A stretch of DNA of 64,000 nucleotides from Azospira restricta (GTDB taxonomy: Bacteria > Pseudomonadota > Gammaproteobacteria > Burkholderiales > Rhodocyclaceae). The notes under the pieces were generated by a model that was not told where the DNA came from, made no database searches, and saw only the letters and a list, made by a program, of their open reading frames with translations. Of the stretch, positions 27,710 through 36,308 are shown one piece after another. The DNA lies in assembly GCF_016858125.1 (NCBI RefSeq), contig NZ_CP064781.1, forward strand, positions 1,240,001 to 1,304,000, written 5' to 3'. The translations under genes were made by a program, and so were the position numbers. Every line of letters starts with the position of its first letter. Position 1 is the first letter of the stretch.

Positions 27710-30700
27710 TTAGGGGAAAGCGGGGGCTTCGCGGGGCAGGGTGACGATCAGCGACGCTCCTCCCCGCGGATTATTGCATGCCCGGATCGTCCCCCGGTGG
27801 GCGCGCACGATCTCGCGGCAGATCGGCAGCCCGAGTCCGGTGCCGCCGGCGCCGGTGCTGGTTGCGCTGCTCTGCACGAACTTCTCGAACACCAGCTCCA
27901 GTTCCGCCTCGGGAATACCCACCCCGTGATCGCGCACCTCGATCTGCAGCGCCGCCAGATCGTGCGCGTCGCCGGCTCGCCGGCCGCTGGCGAGCCGGGC
28001 GTCGGCGATGGCGATATCGACCGTGCCGCCGTCGGGCGAGAACTTGATCGCGTTCGACAACAGATTGCGCAGCACCTGCGCGATGCGGCCGGGGTCGACG
28101 AAGGCGGTCGTCGCCGTTGCCGCGGACGCGACCGAGAAGCGCAGCGCACGCGTCGCGGCCAGCGGTTCGAGTTCGGCGATCACTTCGTTCAGCAGCGGCA
28201 GCACGTCGTGCGTCGTTGCGTCGATCCGCATCATGCCGGCTTCCAGCTTGGACAGGTCGAGCAGGTCGTTGACCAGCGACAGCAGGCGGCCGCCGCTGTC
28301 GCGGATGCGCTGGAAGTAGTGCGCCAGCTTGTCCTCGGCGGCGACCGCAGCACGTTCGCCGCCGAGTGCGGCGAAGCTGAGGATCGAGTGCAGCGGGGTG
28401 CGCAGCTCGTGCGACATGTTGGCGAGGAATTCCGACTTCGCCTCGTTCGCCGCTTCCGCCGCCTCCTTCGCCCGCCGCAGGTCGACGGTCTGCTCGTCGA
28501 CCAGCTCCTGCAGATGGTCGCGGTGGCGAAGCAGCTCAGCTTCCGCACGCTTGCGCTCGGTGACGTCGGTGTAGATGGTGACGAAGCCGCCGTCCGGCAG
28601 CGGCGTCCCGCGCACCTCGATCGTCCTTCCGTTGGGGCGCGTCCGCTCGAAAACGTGCGCCACCGGGTGGCGGGCGCGCTCGACGAGCTGCATCGCCAGC
28701 GCCTGCGGATCTCCCGGTCCGTATTCGCCGCGCCGCGAATTGAACAGCGCTACCGCATAGAGCGACGGCGGACCGGCCGCGAACAGCGTCTCCGGCAGCT
28801 CGAGGACCGTCTTCAGCTCGCGGTTGGCGGCGATGAAATTGAGTTCCTGGTCGATCAACGACACGCCGCCGGGAATGTGCTCGATGATCGTTTCCATCCG
28901 CACGCGCTGCCGCTCGAGCTCGGCAAGCGCGCGCTGGCGTTCGCTGACGTCGGTGGCGATGCCGAGGTAGCCGGTCAGCTCGCCGTTCTCGTCGCGCATG
29001 GCGGTGACGACCAGGCTGACGGCAAGCTGCGAGCCGTCCTTGCGCACATAAGTCCATTCGTGCTGCTCGGCGCCGTGAATTCCGGCCAGCGTGACGAAGA
29101 CCGCAAAGCCGGAAACCGGTTTCCCCAGCTCCGCGCTCAGGAAGCGGCCGCGCTCCGCGACTTCGTGTGGCAGATGGATCCGCTCCGGCGTCGTGCGTCC
29201 GACCATCTCCTCGGCGCAATAGCCAAGCATCTTTTCGGCGCCGCGGTTGAACACGGTGATCAGTCCGTCGCGATCGGTGGCGATGATCGAAACCTCGGTG
29301 GCGGCGTCTAGGATCGCCTTGCGCTGACGGTCGGCGGCGATGCGCTCGCGCTCGGCGCGGCGCAGCTCGGTGACGTCGGTCAGCGTGCCGATCACGATCG
29401 GCTCGCCGTCGGGTCCCGTCGCCAGGGTCTTGCGTGCGATCACGATGCGCCGCCCGGTCCGCATCGGCAGCTCCTGCTCCTCGACTTGCTCGCCGCCGCC
29501 GGCGAGGACGCGCTCGTCCATCTCCCGGATGTGCCCGGCAAGCCCGGCGGGCAGCGGCTCGCGCCAGATTTCGATGCGGCCGAGGATGTCCTCCTCGGCC
29601 AAATCAACAAGTGCGCAAAACGCCGCGTTGACCGCGATGTATTCGCGCCGGCGGTTCTTGACGAAGACCGGCTGCGGGATGAACTTCAGCACCGTCGCCA
29701 GGAAGTCGCGATAGCGCGCGACCTCGCCTTCGGCGCTCTTCTGTGCGGTGACGTCGGCGATCGATCCGACCAGGCGGACGGCCCGGCCGTCGCTGTTCCA
29801 GACGCCCTGGCCGCGCGAGCGGAACCAGGCCCACTCCCCGTCACCCTTGCGGAAGCGGTAGTCGACGCTGTACGGCTGGCGGTCGCGCAAGTGGCGTTCG
29901 AGCGCCTGCTCGAGCAGCGGCCGGTCGTCCGCATGGACCCGCGACAGGAAGAAGTCGACGCTGGCCGTCGCGACCTCCTCCGGAAAGCCGAGGATCGCCT
30001 TCAGGCGGTCGGAATGCCAGACCGTGCCGTCCTCCAGGTTGCGGTCCCAGATACCGTCGTTGGCGCCCTCGGCGGCGAGCTTGAAGCGCTCCTCGGACTG
30101 CCGCAGTTCGCGGCCGATTTCCTGCGCACGCCGTTCCGCCCGTTCGCGGTGACCGACCTGCGCGCGGCTGGCGAGGGCCAGCAGGGCGCTGATCAGCAGT
30201 CCGAAGAGCAGCAGCGCCGGCGTGTCGCGCCGCTCGCCGGCGTTGCTCCGGGCGCTGAAGCGCAGGTGCCAGTTGCGCTGGCCGAACTCGAACTCGCGCG
30301 TCTCGCCGAAGCCGCCGTCGGCCATCGTTCCCGAATCGTAGAGCAGGCTGAGCGACTGTCCGTCGGCGGCGAGGTTGAACGAATCCTCGTCGAGGATGCG
30401 CAGCGCCAGCGCGCCGGCGTCCGCGCGGCTCAGCGAGTGCACGAAATCGCGCATGCGGAACGCGGCAAAGACGACGCCGGCGAATGCGCGGCGCCGTTCG
30501 GCGACGGTGCCTTGCGGCGCGCCGGGGCGATAGAGCGGCAGCACCATCAGCACGCCCGGTTCGCGCGGGGCCGCCTCCGTTGCGCCGGCGAACTCGATGC
30601 GGCGACTGACGACGACGTCGTCGCGGTCGCGCGCGAGTTCGATCGCTTCCGCCTGGCGAGGCTCGGCCAGCAGGTCGGCGCCTGCGCCATGGCGGCCGTC

Positions 30701-31090
30701 GCCGGCTGCGACGTGGCGTACCGGCAGCGCTTTGCCATCGGCGGCGAGCAACGCGATGCCGTAGGCGCGGATGTCCTGCAGCGGTCGCTCGAGCGGCAAG
30801 CGGCGGGCGAAGTTCTGCCAGCTGTCGTCGCCGGCCGCGCGTGTTTCCTGGAAGGCGCGCACCGCGCGCAGCAGCTGGGCGTGCATGCGCAGCCGGTCGC
30901 GCAGTTCACTGCTGACCTGCGCCGCCTCGCGGGACAGGTTCGCCTGCCAAGTGAGCGCGTCGGCGTGCCGTTCGTACTGGTGGATGCCGATCGTCATGCC
31001 GGCGCTGAGCGCGAAGACGGCGACGGGAAAGGTCCAGGAGCTGCGGCCCGGGCGCATGCCGCTTGCCGCTTTGACGGTGCTGTCCGGCAT
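27710..31090 (-). CDS. CHASE-domain, multi-PAS membrane histidine kinase
   Basis: 1126 residues. A membrane segment lies at about 18-38, then a periplasmic CHASE-type sensor (to about 285), a second membrane segment near 290-310, and a short coiled linker. Four PAS domains follow (about 335-840), each ending in a DVTxxK/R-type linker such as YTDVTERKRAEAEL. The HisKA domain has FLANMSHELRTP with His894, and the HATPase has the N-box NLLSNAIKFSP, G1 DHGVGIPE and G2 GGTGLGLPICRE. There is no receiver of its own. The two downstream receiver proteins are the obvious partners. CHASE domains bind small extracellular ligands in other kinases; this ligand is unknown. Confidence 0.92.
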   Translation of the reverse strand: MPDSTVKAASGMRPGRSSWTFPVAVFALSAGMTIGIHQYERHADALTWQANLSREAAQVSSELRDRLRMHAQLLRAVRAFQETRAAGDDSWQNFARRLPLERPLQDIRAYGIALLAADGKALPVRHVAAGDGRHGAGADLLAEPRQAEAIELARDRDDVVVSRRIEFAGATEAAPREPGVLMVLPLYRPGAPQGTVAERRRAFAGVVFAAFRMRDFVHSLSRADAGALALRILDEDSFNLAADGQSLSLLYDSGTMADGGFGETREFEFGQRNWHLRFSARSNAGERRDTPALLLFGLLISALLALASRAQVGHRERAERRAQEIGRELRQSEERFKLAAEGANDGIWDRNLEDGTVWHSDRLKAILGFPEEVATASVDFFLSRVHADDRPLLEQALERHLRDRQPYSVDYRFRKGDGEWAWFRSRGQGVWNSDGRAVRLVGSIADVTAQKSAEGEVARYRDFLATVLKFIPQPVFVKNRRREYIAVNAAFCALVDLAEEDILGRIEIWREPLPAGLAGHIREMDERVLAGGGEQVEEQELPMRTGRRIVIARKTLATGPDGEPIVIGTLTDVTELRRAERERIAADRQRKAILDAATEVSIIATDRDGLITVFNRGAEKMLGYCAEEMVGRTTPERIHLPHEVAERGRFLSAELGKPVSGFAVFVTLAGIHGAEQHEWTYVRKDGSQLAVSLVVTAMRDENGELTGYLGIATDVSERQRALAELERQRVRMETIIEHIPGGVSLIDQELNFIAANRELKTVLELPETLFAAGPPSLYAVALFNSRRGEYGPGDPQALAMQLVERARHPVAHVFERTRPNGRTIEVRGTPLPDGGFVTIYTDVTERKRAEAELLRHRDHLQELVDEQTVDLRRAKEAAEAANEAKSEFLANMSHELRTPLHSILSFAALGGERAAVAAEDKLAHYFQRIRDSGGRLLSLVNDLLDLSKLEAGMMRIDATTHDVLPLLNEVIAELEPLAATRALRFSVASAATATTAFVDPGRIAQVLRNLLSNAIKFSPDGGTVDIAIADARLASGRRAGDAHDLAALQIEVRDHGVGIPEAELELVFEKFVQSSATSTGAGGTGLGLPICREIVRAHRGTIRACNNPRGGASLIVTLPREAPAFP

Positions 31091-31132
31091 GGCGTCGGGC
31101 GTGTCGATGAGCGAGCGCCCAGTATAGCGACT

Positions 31133-32935
31133 TCAGGCGAGCGCTTCTTCCTCCTGCTGCAGCAGCCACATGCGGGCGTAGGCGCCGCCGCTGGCCAGCA
31201 GCGCGGTGTGCGGGCCACGCTCGACGATCCGGCCGCCGTCCATGACCAGGATCTCGTCGGCGTTCATCACCGTCGACAGGCGGTGCGCGATGACCAGCGT
31301 CGTGCGGCCGCGTGCGGCCGCCTCCAGGCTGCCCTGGATCGCCTGCTCGGTCTGTGTGTCGAGCGCCGAGGTGGCCTCGTCGAAAATCAGGATCGGCGGG
31401 TTCTTGAGCAGCGCCCGGGCGATCGCCACGCGCTGTTTTTCGCCGCCGGAGAGCTTGAGGCCGCGCTCGCCAACGCGCGACTCGTAGCCCAGCGGCAGGC
31501 TGGCGATGAACTCGTGCAGCTGCGCCGCCCGCGCCGCCGCCTCGACTTCGGCGTCGCTGGCGTCGGGCCGGCCGTAGCGGATGTTGTAGCGGATCGTGTC
31601 GTTGAACAGCACCGTGTCCTGCGGAACGATGCCGATCGCCGCGCGCAGGCTGGCTTGCTTCAGCCGGCGGAGATCGATGCCGCCGACCAGGATGCGGCCC
31701 TCGCTGACGTCGTAGAAGCGGTAAAGCAGCCGCGCCAGCGTCGATTTGCCGGCGCCCGAATGGCCGACGACGGCGACCGTGCGGCCGGGGGCGATCGTGA
31801 AGCTGACGTGCTCGAGAATGCGCCGTTCCTTTTCGTAGGCGAAGCCGACGCCGTCGAAATGCACGGCCAGCGGTCCGGTCGGCAGCTCGCGCGCGTCCGG
31901 CGCGTCGGCGACCTCGCGGTTGACGGTGAGCAGGTCGAACATGCGCTCGATGTCGGCGAGTGCCTGGCGAATTTCGCGGTAGACGACGCCGAGGAAATTG
32001 AGCGGCACGTAGAGCTGGATCAGGAAGGCATTGACCAGGACCAGGTCGCCGATCGACATCGTGCCGTCGACGACGCCGCTCGCCGCCCGCCACATCATCG
32101 CGGTGACGCCGGCGGCGATGATCGCCTGCTGGCCGAGGTTCAGCCAGGACAGCGACACCTGGCTGGTGGTTGCGGCGTCCTCCCATTTGCGCAACTGCTC
32201 GTCGTAGCGTCGCGCCTCGAACTCCTCGTTGTTGAAATACTTCACCGTCTCGTAGTTGAGCAAGCTGTCGATCGCGCGCGTGTTCGCCGCCGAGTCGGTC
32301 TCGTTCATCGCCCGCCGGATGCCGATCCGCCAGTTGCTGACGAGGACCGTGAACACGATGTAGGCGACCAGCGACGCCAGCGTGATCAGCGCGAAGACGG
32401 CGTCGTACTGGATGAGCAGCACGCCGAGCACCAGCCCGACCTCGACCAGCGTCGGCAGGATCGAATAGAGCGTGTAGCTGATCAGCGCCGAGATCGAGCG
32501 GGTGCCGCGCTCGATGTCGCGCGAGACGCCGCCGGTCTGGCGGTCGAGGTGAAAGCGCAGCGACAGTGCGTGCAGGTGGCGGAAGACCTCGAGTGCGATG
32601 CGGCGCACTGCCTGCTGCGTGACGCGGGCGAACAGGATTTCGCGCAACTCGGTAAACAGCGAGGTCGAGAAGCGCAGCGCGCCGTAGAGCAGTAGCAGGC
32701 CGACGGGCATCGCCAGCAGCTGCCGCTCCGGCGTCATGCCGTCGATCATCTCCTTGAACACCAGCGGCACGCCGACGTTGGCGAACTTGGCGCCGACCAG
32801 GCAGGCGAGCGCCAGCAGCACCCGCCAGCGGTACTGCCAGAGGTAGGGAAACAGCAGGCGCAGCGTGCGCCAGACGTGCGTATCGGCCGGGGGGCGGTCG
32901 GCGGGCGGGGACTTGGGTGGCAGGTTGCGGGTCAT
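31133..32935 (-). CDS. ABC exporter of the Atm1/HMT1 (ABCB7) type
   Basis: 600-residue half-transporter. The membrane domain with about six segments (roughly 20-320) includes the LLNYETVKYFNNEEFEARRY segment typical of Atm1-type exporters. The nucleotide-binding domain has Walker A GHSGAGKSTL, signature LSGGEKQRVAIA and Walker B ILIFDEATSALD. Relatives export glutathione-linked metal or sulfur compounds. I start it at ATG 32935 (MTRNLPPKSPP) because upstream in-frame codons run into the regulatory region of the divergent tetR gene. The kinase operon starts 43 bp downstream on the same strand, so read-through is possible, but a functional link is not implied. Confidence 0.88.
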   Translation of the reverse strand: MTRNLPPKSPPADRPPADTHVWRTLRLLFPYLWQYRWRVLLALACLVGAKFANVGVPLVFKEMIDGMTPERQLLAMPVGLLLLYGALRFSTSLFTELREILFARVTQQAVRRIALEVFRHLHALSLRFHLDRQTGGVSRDIERGTRSISALISYTLYSILPTLVEVGLVLGVLLIQYDAVFALITLASLVAYIVFTVLVSNWRIGIRRAMNETDSAANTRAIDSLLNYETVKYFNNEEFEARRYDEQLRKWEDAATTSQVSLSWLNLGQQAIIAAGVTAMMWRAASGVVDGTMSIGDLVLVNAFLIQLYVPLNFLGVVYREIRQALADIERMFDLLTVNREVADAPDARELPTGPLAVHFDGVGFAYEKERRILEHVSFTIAPGRTVAVVGHSGAGKSTLARLLYRFYDVSEGRILVGGIDLRRLKQASLRAAIGIVPQDTVLFNDTIRYNIRYGRPDASDAEVEAAARAAQLHEFIASLPLGYESRVGERGLKLSGGEKQRVAIARALLKNPPILIFDEATSALDTQTEQAIQGSLEAAARGRTTLVIAHRLSTVMNADEILVMDGGRIVERGPHTALLASGGAYARMWLLQQEEEALA

Positions 32936-33026
32936 GTCGGGGCGGGCGGACGTCTTGGTTTTATGGTGCCAGTATGCCTTGGCGGCACAGGGCGAAAAAG
33001 CCCGAGTGCGAAATTGAAAAAAATGC

Positions 33027-33055
33027 TTGCGTTCGGCGCGGCTCACACATATGAT
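33027..33055 (+). promoter_or_regulatory. promoter of the PsrA-like regulator gene
   Basis: TTGCGT (33027-33032) and TATGAT (33050-33055) with a 17-bp spacer. The 18-bp palindromic operator begins at the last base of the -10, which predicts autorepression. Confidence 0.55.
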
Positions 33056-33072
33056 TTAAACGAACGTTTGAA
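33055..33072. promoter_or_regulatory. operator palindrome for the PsrA-like repressor (site 1)
   Basis: TTTAAACGAACGTTTGAA, with arms AAACG and CGTTT around a 2-bp centre and outer TT/AA pairs. The same element occurs at 42373-42390 at the second fad promoter. Known PsrA sites have AAAC/GTTT half-sites, which this resembles. Assignment to the adjacent regulator is an inference from position and resemblance. Confidence 0.7.
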
Positions 33073-33105
33073 CTGAAGCCATCAACCAACCTTCCCGTTC
33101 CCGAT

Positions 33106-33822
33106 ATGAGCGAAGCCCGAGTCCAGCCCGATACCCGCGAACGCATCCTTGATGCCGCCGAGCGCCTGTTCATGGAGAGCGGCTACGAAGGCACGTCGAT
33201 GCGCATGATCACCGGCGCCGCCGGCGTCAATCTCGCCGCGGTCAATTACCACTTCGGTTCCAAGGAAGCCCTGCTGCGCGAGGTCTTCCGCCGCCGCCTG
33301 GCCTGGCTCAACCGCGAGCGCCTGCGCCTGCTCGACGAGATGGAGGCGCAGGCCAAGGGCGAGCCGCTGAAGCCGTCGGCGATCCTCGAGGCCTTCTTCG
33401 GCACGCTGCTGCACATGGGCACCGACGAGTCGCTCGGCGGCATGACCTTCCTGCGCCTGCTCGGGCGCACGCTGACCGAACCGGCGGATTTCATCCGTAC
33501 CTTCTTCGCCGGCGAATACGCCGAAGTCGTCGACCGCTACAAGCGCGCGCTGTTCCGCGCGCTGCCCGACGTGCCGCACGAGGAAATCATCTGGCGCTTC
33601 CACCTGATGCTCGGCGCGATGTCGTACGCGATTGCCGGCACCGATGCGCTGCAGGTGGTCACCGGCTGTGAACTCGACCTGAACAACGAGGGGCCGCGTG
33701 CCGCCGAGCTGCTGTCGGCGCGGGTGATGCCCTTCCTGCTCGGCGGCCTGCGCGCACCCTTGCCGCAGTTCGCCGTGAGCCCGCAGCAAACACGCAAAAC
33801 AGAGCCGAGCAAAGCGGCCTAA
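33106..33822 (+). CDS. TetR-family repressor of fatty-acid degradation, PsrA-like
   Basis: 238 residues. The N-terminal helix-turn-helix (about 10-60) reads ERILDAAERLFMESGYEGTS then ITGAAGVNLAAVNYHFGSKE, very close to my recollection of Pseudomonas PsrA. The C-terminal ligand domain includes WRFHLMLGAMSYAIAGTDAL, also like PsrA, which senses long-chain acyl-CoA or fatty acid. It is divergent from the ABC exporter and 26 bp upstream of fadE, probably an autoregulated psrA-fadE transcript. An alternative name in betaproteobacteria is FadR (TetR type). Confidence 0.85.
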   Translation: MSEARVQPDTRERILDAAERLFMESGYEGTSMRMITGAAGVNLAAVNYHFGSKEALLREVFRRRLAWLNRERLRLLDEMEAQAKGEPLKPSAILEAFFGTLLHMGTDESLGGMTFLRLLGRTLTEPADFIRTFFAGEYAEVVDRYKRALFRALPDVPHEEIIWRFHLMLGAMSYAIAGTDALQVVTGCELDLNNEGPRAAELLSARVMPFLLGGLRAPLPQFAVSPQQTRKTEPSKAA

Positions 33823-33848
33823 GAGAAGACCATTAAAGGAGAACACCC

Positions 33849-36209
33849 ATGATCGAAACGATCATCCCTCTGCTCGCCGTGGTAGCGGTGGCAGTTGCCG
33901 TGCTGATCGGTGTCCGGCCTGTCCGGCGGGCACTGATCAGCCGGCCTGTTTTTTCGACCTACAAGAAGATCCTGCCGCAGATGTCGGATACCGAGCGCGA
34001 GGCGCTCGAGGCCGGCACGGTCTGGTGGGATGGCGAGCTGTTCCGCGGCAAGCCGGACTGGAACAAGATGCTGGCCTATCCGGTGCCCAAGCTGACGCCG
34101 GAAGAGCAGTCGTTCATGGACAACGAGGTCGAGGAAGCCTGCCGCCTCGTCGATGACTGGAAGGTTTCGCACGAGGACCAGGATCTCTCGCCGGAAGCCT
34201 GGAAGTACATCAAGGACAAGGGCTTCCTCGGCATGATCATCCCGAAGAAGTACGGCGGCCTGGAGTTCTCCGCCTACGCCCACTCGCAGGTGGTGACCAA
34301 GCTGTCGACGCGTTCGTCGGCGCTCTCGGTGTCGGTGATGGTGCCGAACTCGCTCGGCCCGGCCGAGCTGCTGCTGCACTACGGCACCGACGCGCAGAAG
34401 AACCATTACCTGCCGCGGCTGGCGAAGGGCCTGGAAATCCCGGCCTTCGCGCTGACCAGCCCGTGGGCGGGGTCGGATGCGGCCTCGATTCCCGACGTCG
34501 GCATCATCTGCAAGGGCATGTGGCAGGGCAAGGAAGTGGTCGGCATGCGCGTCACCTGGGACAAGCGCTACATCACGCTCGGTCCGGTGTGCACGATCCT
34601 CGGCCTCGCCTTCCATCTCTACGACCCGGACGGCCTGCTCGGCGACAAGAAGCACATCGGCATCACCTGTGCGCTGGTGCCGTGGGATACCCCGGGCGTC
34701 GAGACGCGCCGCCGCCTGTTCCCGCTGAACGCGATGTTCATGAACGGTCCGACGCGCGGCAAGGACGTCTTCATGCCGCTCGACTACATCATCGGCGGCC
34801 CGGCGATGGCCGGTCAGGGCTGGCGCATGCTGATGGAGTGTCTGGCTGCCGGCCGCTCGATCTCGCTGCCGTCGTCGAACACCGGTATGGCACAGCTGAC
34901 CGCCCGCACCGTCGGTGCCTATGCCCGCGTGCGCAGCCAGTTCAAGATGGCGATCGGCAAGTTCGAAGGCGTCGAGGAGGCGCTGACGCGCATCGGCGCC
35001 TACACTTATATGATGGACGCCGTGCGCAAGATGACCGCCGGCGCCGTCGACCTCGGCGAGAAGCCGTCGGTCGTCTCGGCGATCGCCAAGTACCACGTCA
35101 CCGAGCGTGCCCGCGTCGTCGTCAACGACGGCATGGACGTCATCGGCGGCAAGGGTATCTGCCTCGGGCCGTCGAACTTCCTCGGCCGCGCCTACCAGCA
35201 GGTGCCGATCGGCATCACCGTCGAGGGCGCCAACATCCTGACGCGCAGCCTGATCCTGTTCGGCCAGGGCGCCATCCGCTGCCATCCTTACGTGCTCAAG
35301 GAAATGCTGGCGGCGCAAAACCCGAATGCGACGCAGGGGCTCGACCAGTTCGACCGCGCGCTGTGGGCGCACGTCGGCTTCACCATCGGCAACGGTGTGC
35401 GCGCGCTGTGGTACGGCCTGACCGGCTCGCATTTCGTCCCGGTGCCGGCCAACGTCGCGCCGGAAGCGAAGCGCTACTACCAGCAGCTGACCCGTTTCTC
35501 GGCCGCCTTCGCCTTCCTCTCCGATGTTTCGATGCTGGTCCTCGGCGGTGGCCTGAAGCGCCGCGAGAAGCTCTCCGCCCGCCTCGGCGACATCCTTTCG
35601 CAGATGTACCTGATGTCGGCGACCTTGAAGCGCTATGAATCGGAAGGCCGCCAGCAGGCCGACGCGCCGCTGATGCACTGGTCGATCTGGGATTCGATGT
35701 TCAAGGCCCAGCTCGCCTTCGACGGCGTCATCGCCAACTACCCGAGCAAGTTCGTCGCCTTCTTCCTCAACCGCATCATCTTCCCGTTCGGCCATCCCTA
35801 CGTCGTGCCGGCGGACGATCTCGGCCACCAGGTGGCGAAGGCGATCATCGAGCCGTCGGCGACGCGAGCACGGCTCACCGCCGAGACCTACGTGCCGCGG
35901 GGGGAGCATGCCGAGCAGGAGCCGGTCGGTGCCGTCGAGCTCGCGCTGCAGGCGACGATCGCGGCCGAGCCGATCGAGGCGAAGATCCGCGCCGCGGAAA
36001 AGGACGGGGTCTTCGACGACAACCCGGAGGCCAACGTGCGCGACCTGGCGCACGCCGCCTTCGCCGCCGGCGTCGTCACCGCCGCCGAGTACGCGGTGCT
36101 GAAGCGCCGCAACGAACTGCGCGACATCGTCATTCGCGTCGACGACTTCCCGATGGACTACGGTCTGTCGGAGCGCCTGCCGGTACCGCAACACAAGGCC
36201 GCTGCGTAA
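33849..36209 (+). CDS. fadE: acyl-CoA dehydrogenase, FadE type
   Basis: 786 residues, the long FadE architecture (814 in E. coli). It begins with a hydrophobic membrane-anchor-like segment (about 3-22), then the FAD-dependent dehydrogenase domains (about 80-500) and a FadE-specific C-terminal domain. Visible family segments are FALTSPWAGSDAAS and GGKGICLGPSNFLGRAYQ. Catalyses the first step of beta-oxidation, passing electrons to ETF. A strong AAAGGAG precedes the ATG. Downstream of the repressor gene and followed by a 12-bp-stem hairpin before the thiolase gene. Confidence 0.92.
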   Translation: MIETIIPLLAVVAVAVAVLIGVRPVRRALISRPVFSTYKKILPQMSDTEREALEAGTVWWDGELFRGKPDWNKMLAYPVPKLTPEEQSFMDNEVEEACRLVDDWKVSHEDQDLSPEAWKYIKDKGFLGMIIPKKYGGLEFSAYAHSQVVTKLSTRSSALSVSVMVPNSLGPAELLLHYGTDAQKNHYLPRLAKGLEIPAFALTSPWAGSDAASIPDVGIICKGMWQGKEVVGMRVTWDKRYITLGPVCTILGLAFHLYDPDGLLGDKKHIGITCALVPWDTPGVETRRRLFPLNAMFMNGPTRGKDVFMPLDYIIGGPAMAGQGWRMLMECLAAGRSISLPSSNTGMAQLTARTVGAYARVRSQFKMAIGKFEGVEEALTRIGAYTYMMDAVRKMTAGAVDLGEKPSVVSAIAKYHVTERARVVVNDGMDVIGGKGICLGPSNFLGRAYQQVPIGITVEGANILTRSLILFGQGAIRCHPYVLKEMLAAQNPNATQGLDQFDRALWAHVGFTIGNGVRALWYGLTGSHFVPVPANVAPEAKRYYQQLTRFSAAFAFLSDVSMLVLGGGLKRREKLSARLGDILSQMYLMSATLKRYESEGRQQADAPLMHWSIWDSMFKAQLAFDGVIANYPSKFVAFFLNRIIFPFGHPYVVPADDLGHQVAKAIIEPSATRARLTAETYVPRGEHAEQEPVGAVELALQATIAAEPIEAKIRAAEKDGVFDDNPEANVRDLAHAAFAAGVVTAAEYAVLKRRNELRDIVIRVDDFPMDYGLSERLPVPQHKAAA

Positions 36210-36222
36210 GACAGCGCAAACC

Positions 36223-36266
36223 CCCTGAACGATGGGCCAGCCACCGCGCTCGGGCATCGTTCAGGG
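36223..36266 (+). terminator. stem-loop after fadE
   Basis: Perfect 12-bp stem (CCCTGAACGATG and its complement) around a 20-base loop, 13 bp after the fadE stop, followed by CGTTTAAAAC. There is no long T run, so termination may be partial, lowering expression of the downstream genes. Confidence 0.5.
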
Positions 36267-36272
36267 CGTTTA

Positions 36273-36285
36273 AAACGAACGACAG
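36273..36285. promoter_or_regulatory. degenerate PsrA-like half-site before the thiolase gene
   Basis: AAACGAACG at 36273-36281 matches the left arm and centre of the 18-bp operator exactly, but the right arm is degraded (CGACA instead of CGTTT). It lies 24 bp before the thiolase start. No convincing promoter was found around it. Confidence 0.3.
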
Positions 36286-36308
36286 AATTAACCAAAGGAG
36301 AACGCACA

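Noticed and set aside
26813-32695. Two long + strand open frames across the kinase/phosphatase and ABC exporter genes
   Set aside because: They lie antisense to genes with intact catalytic motifs and show no domain of their own.
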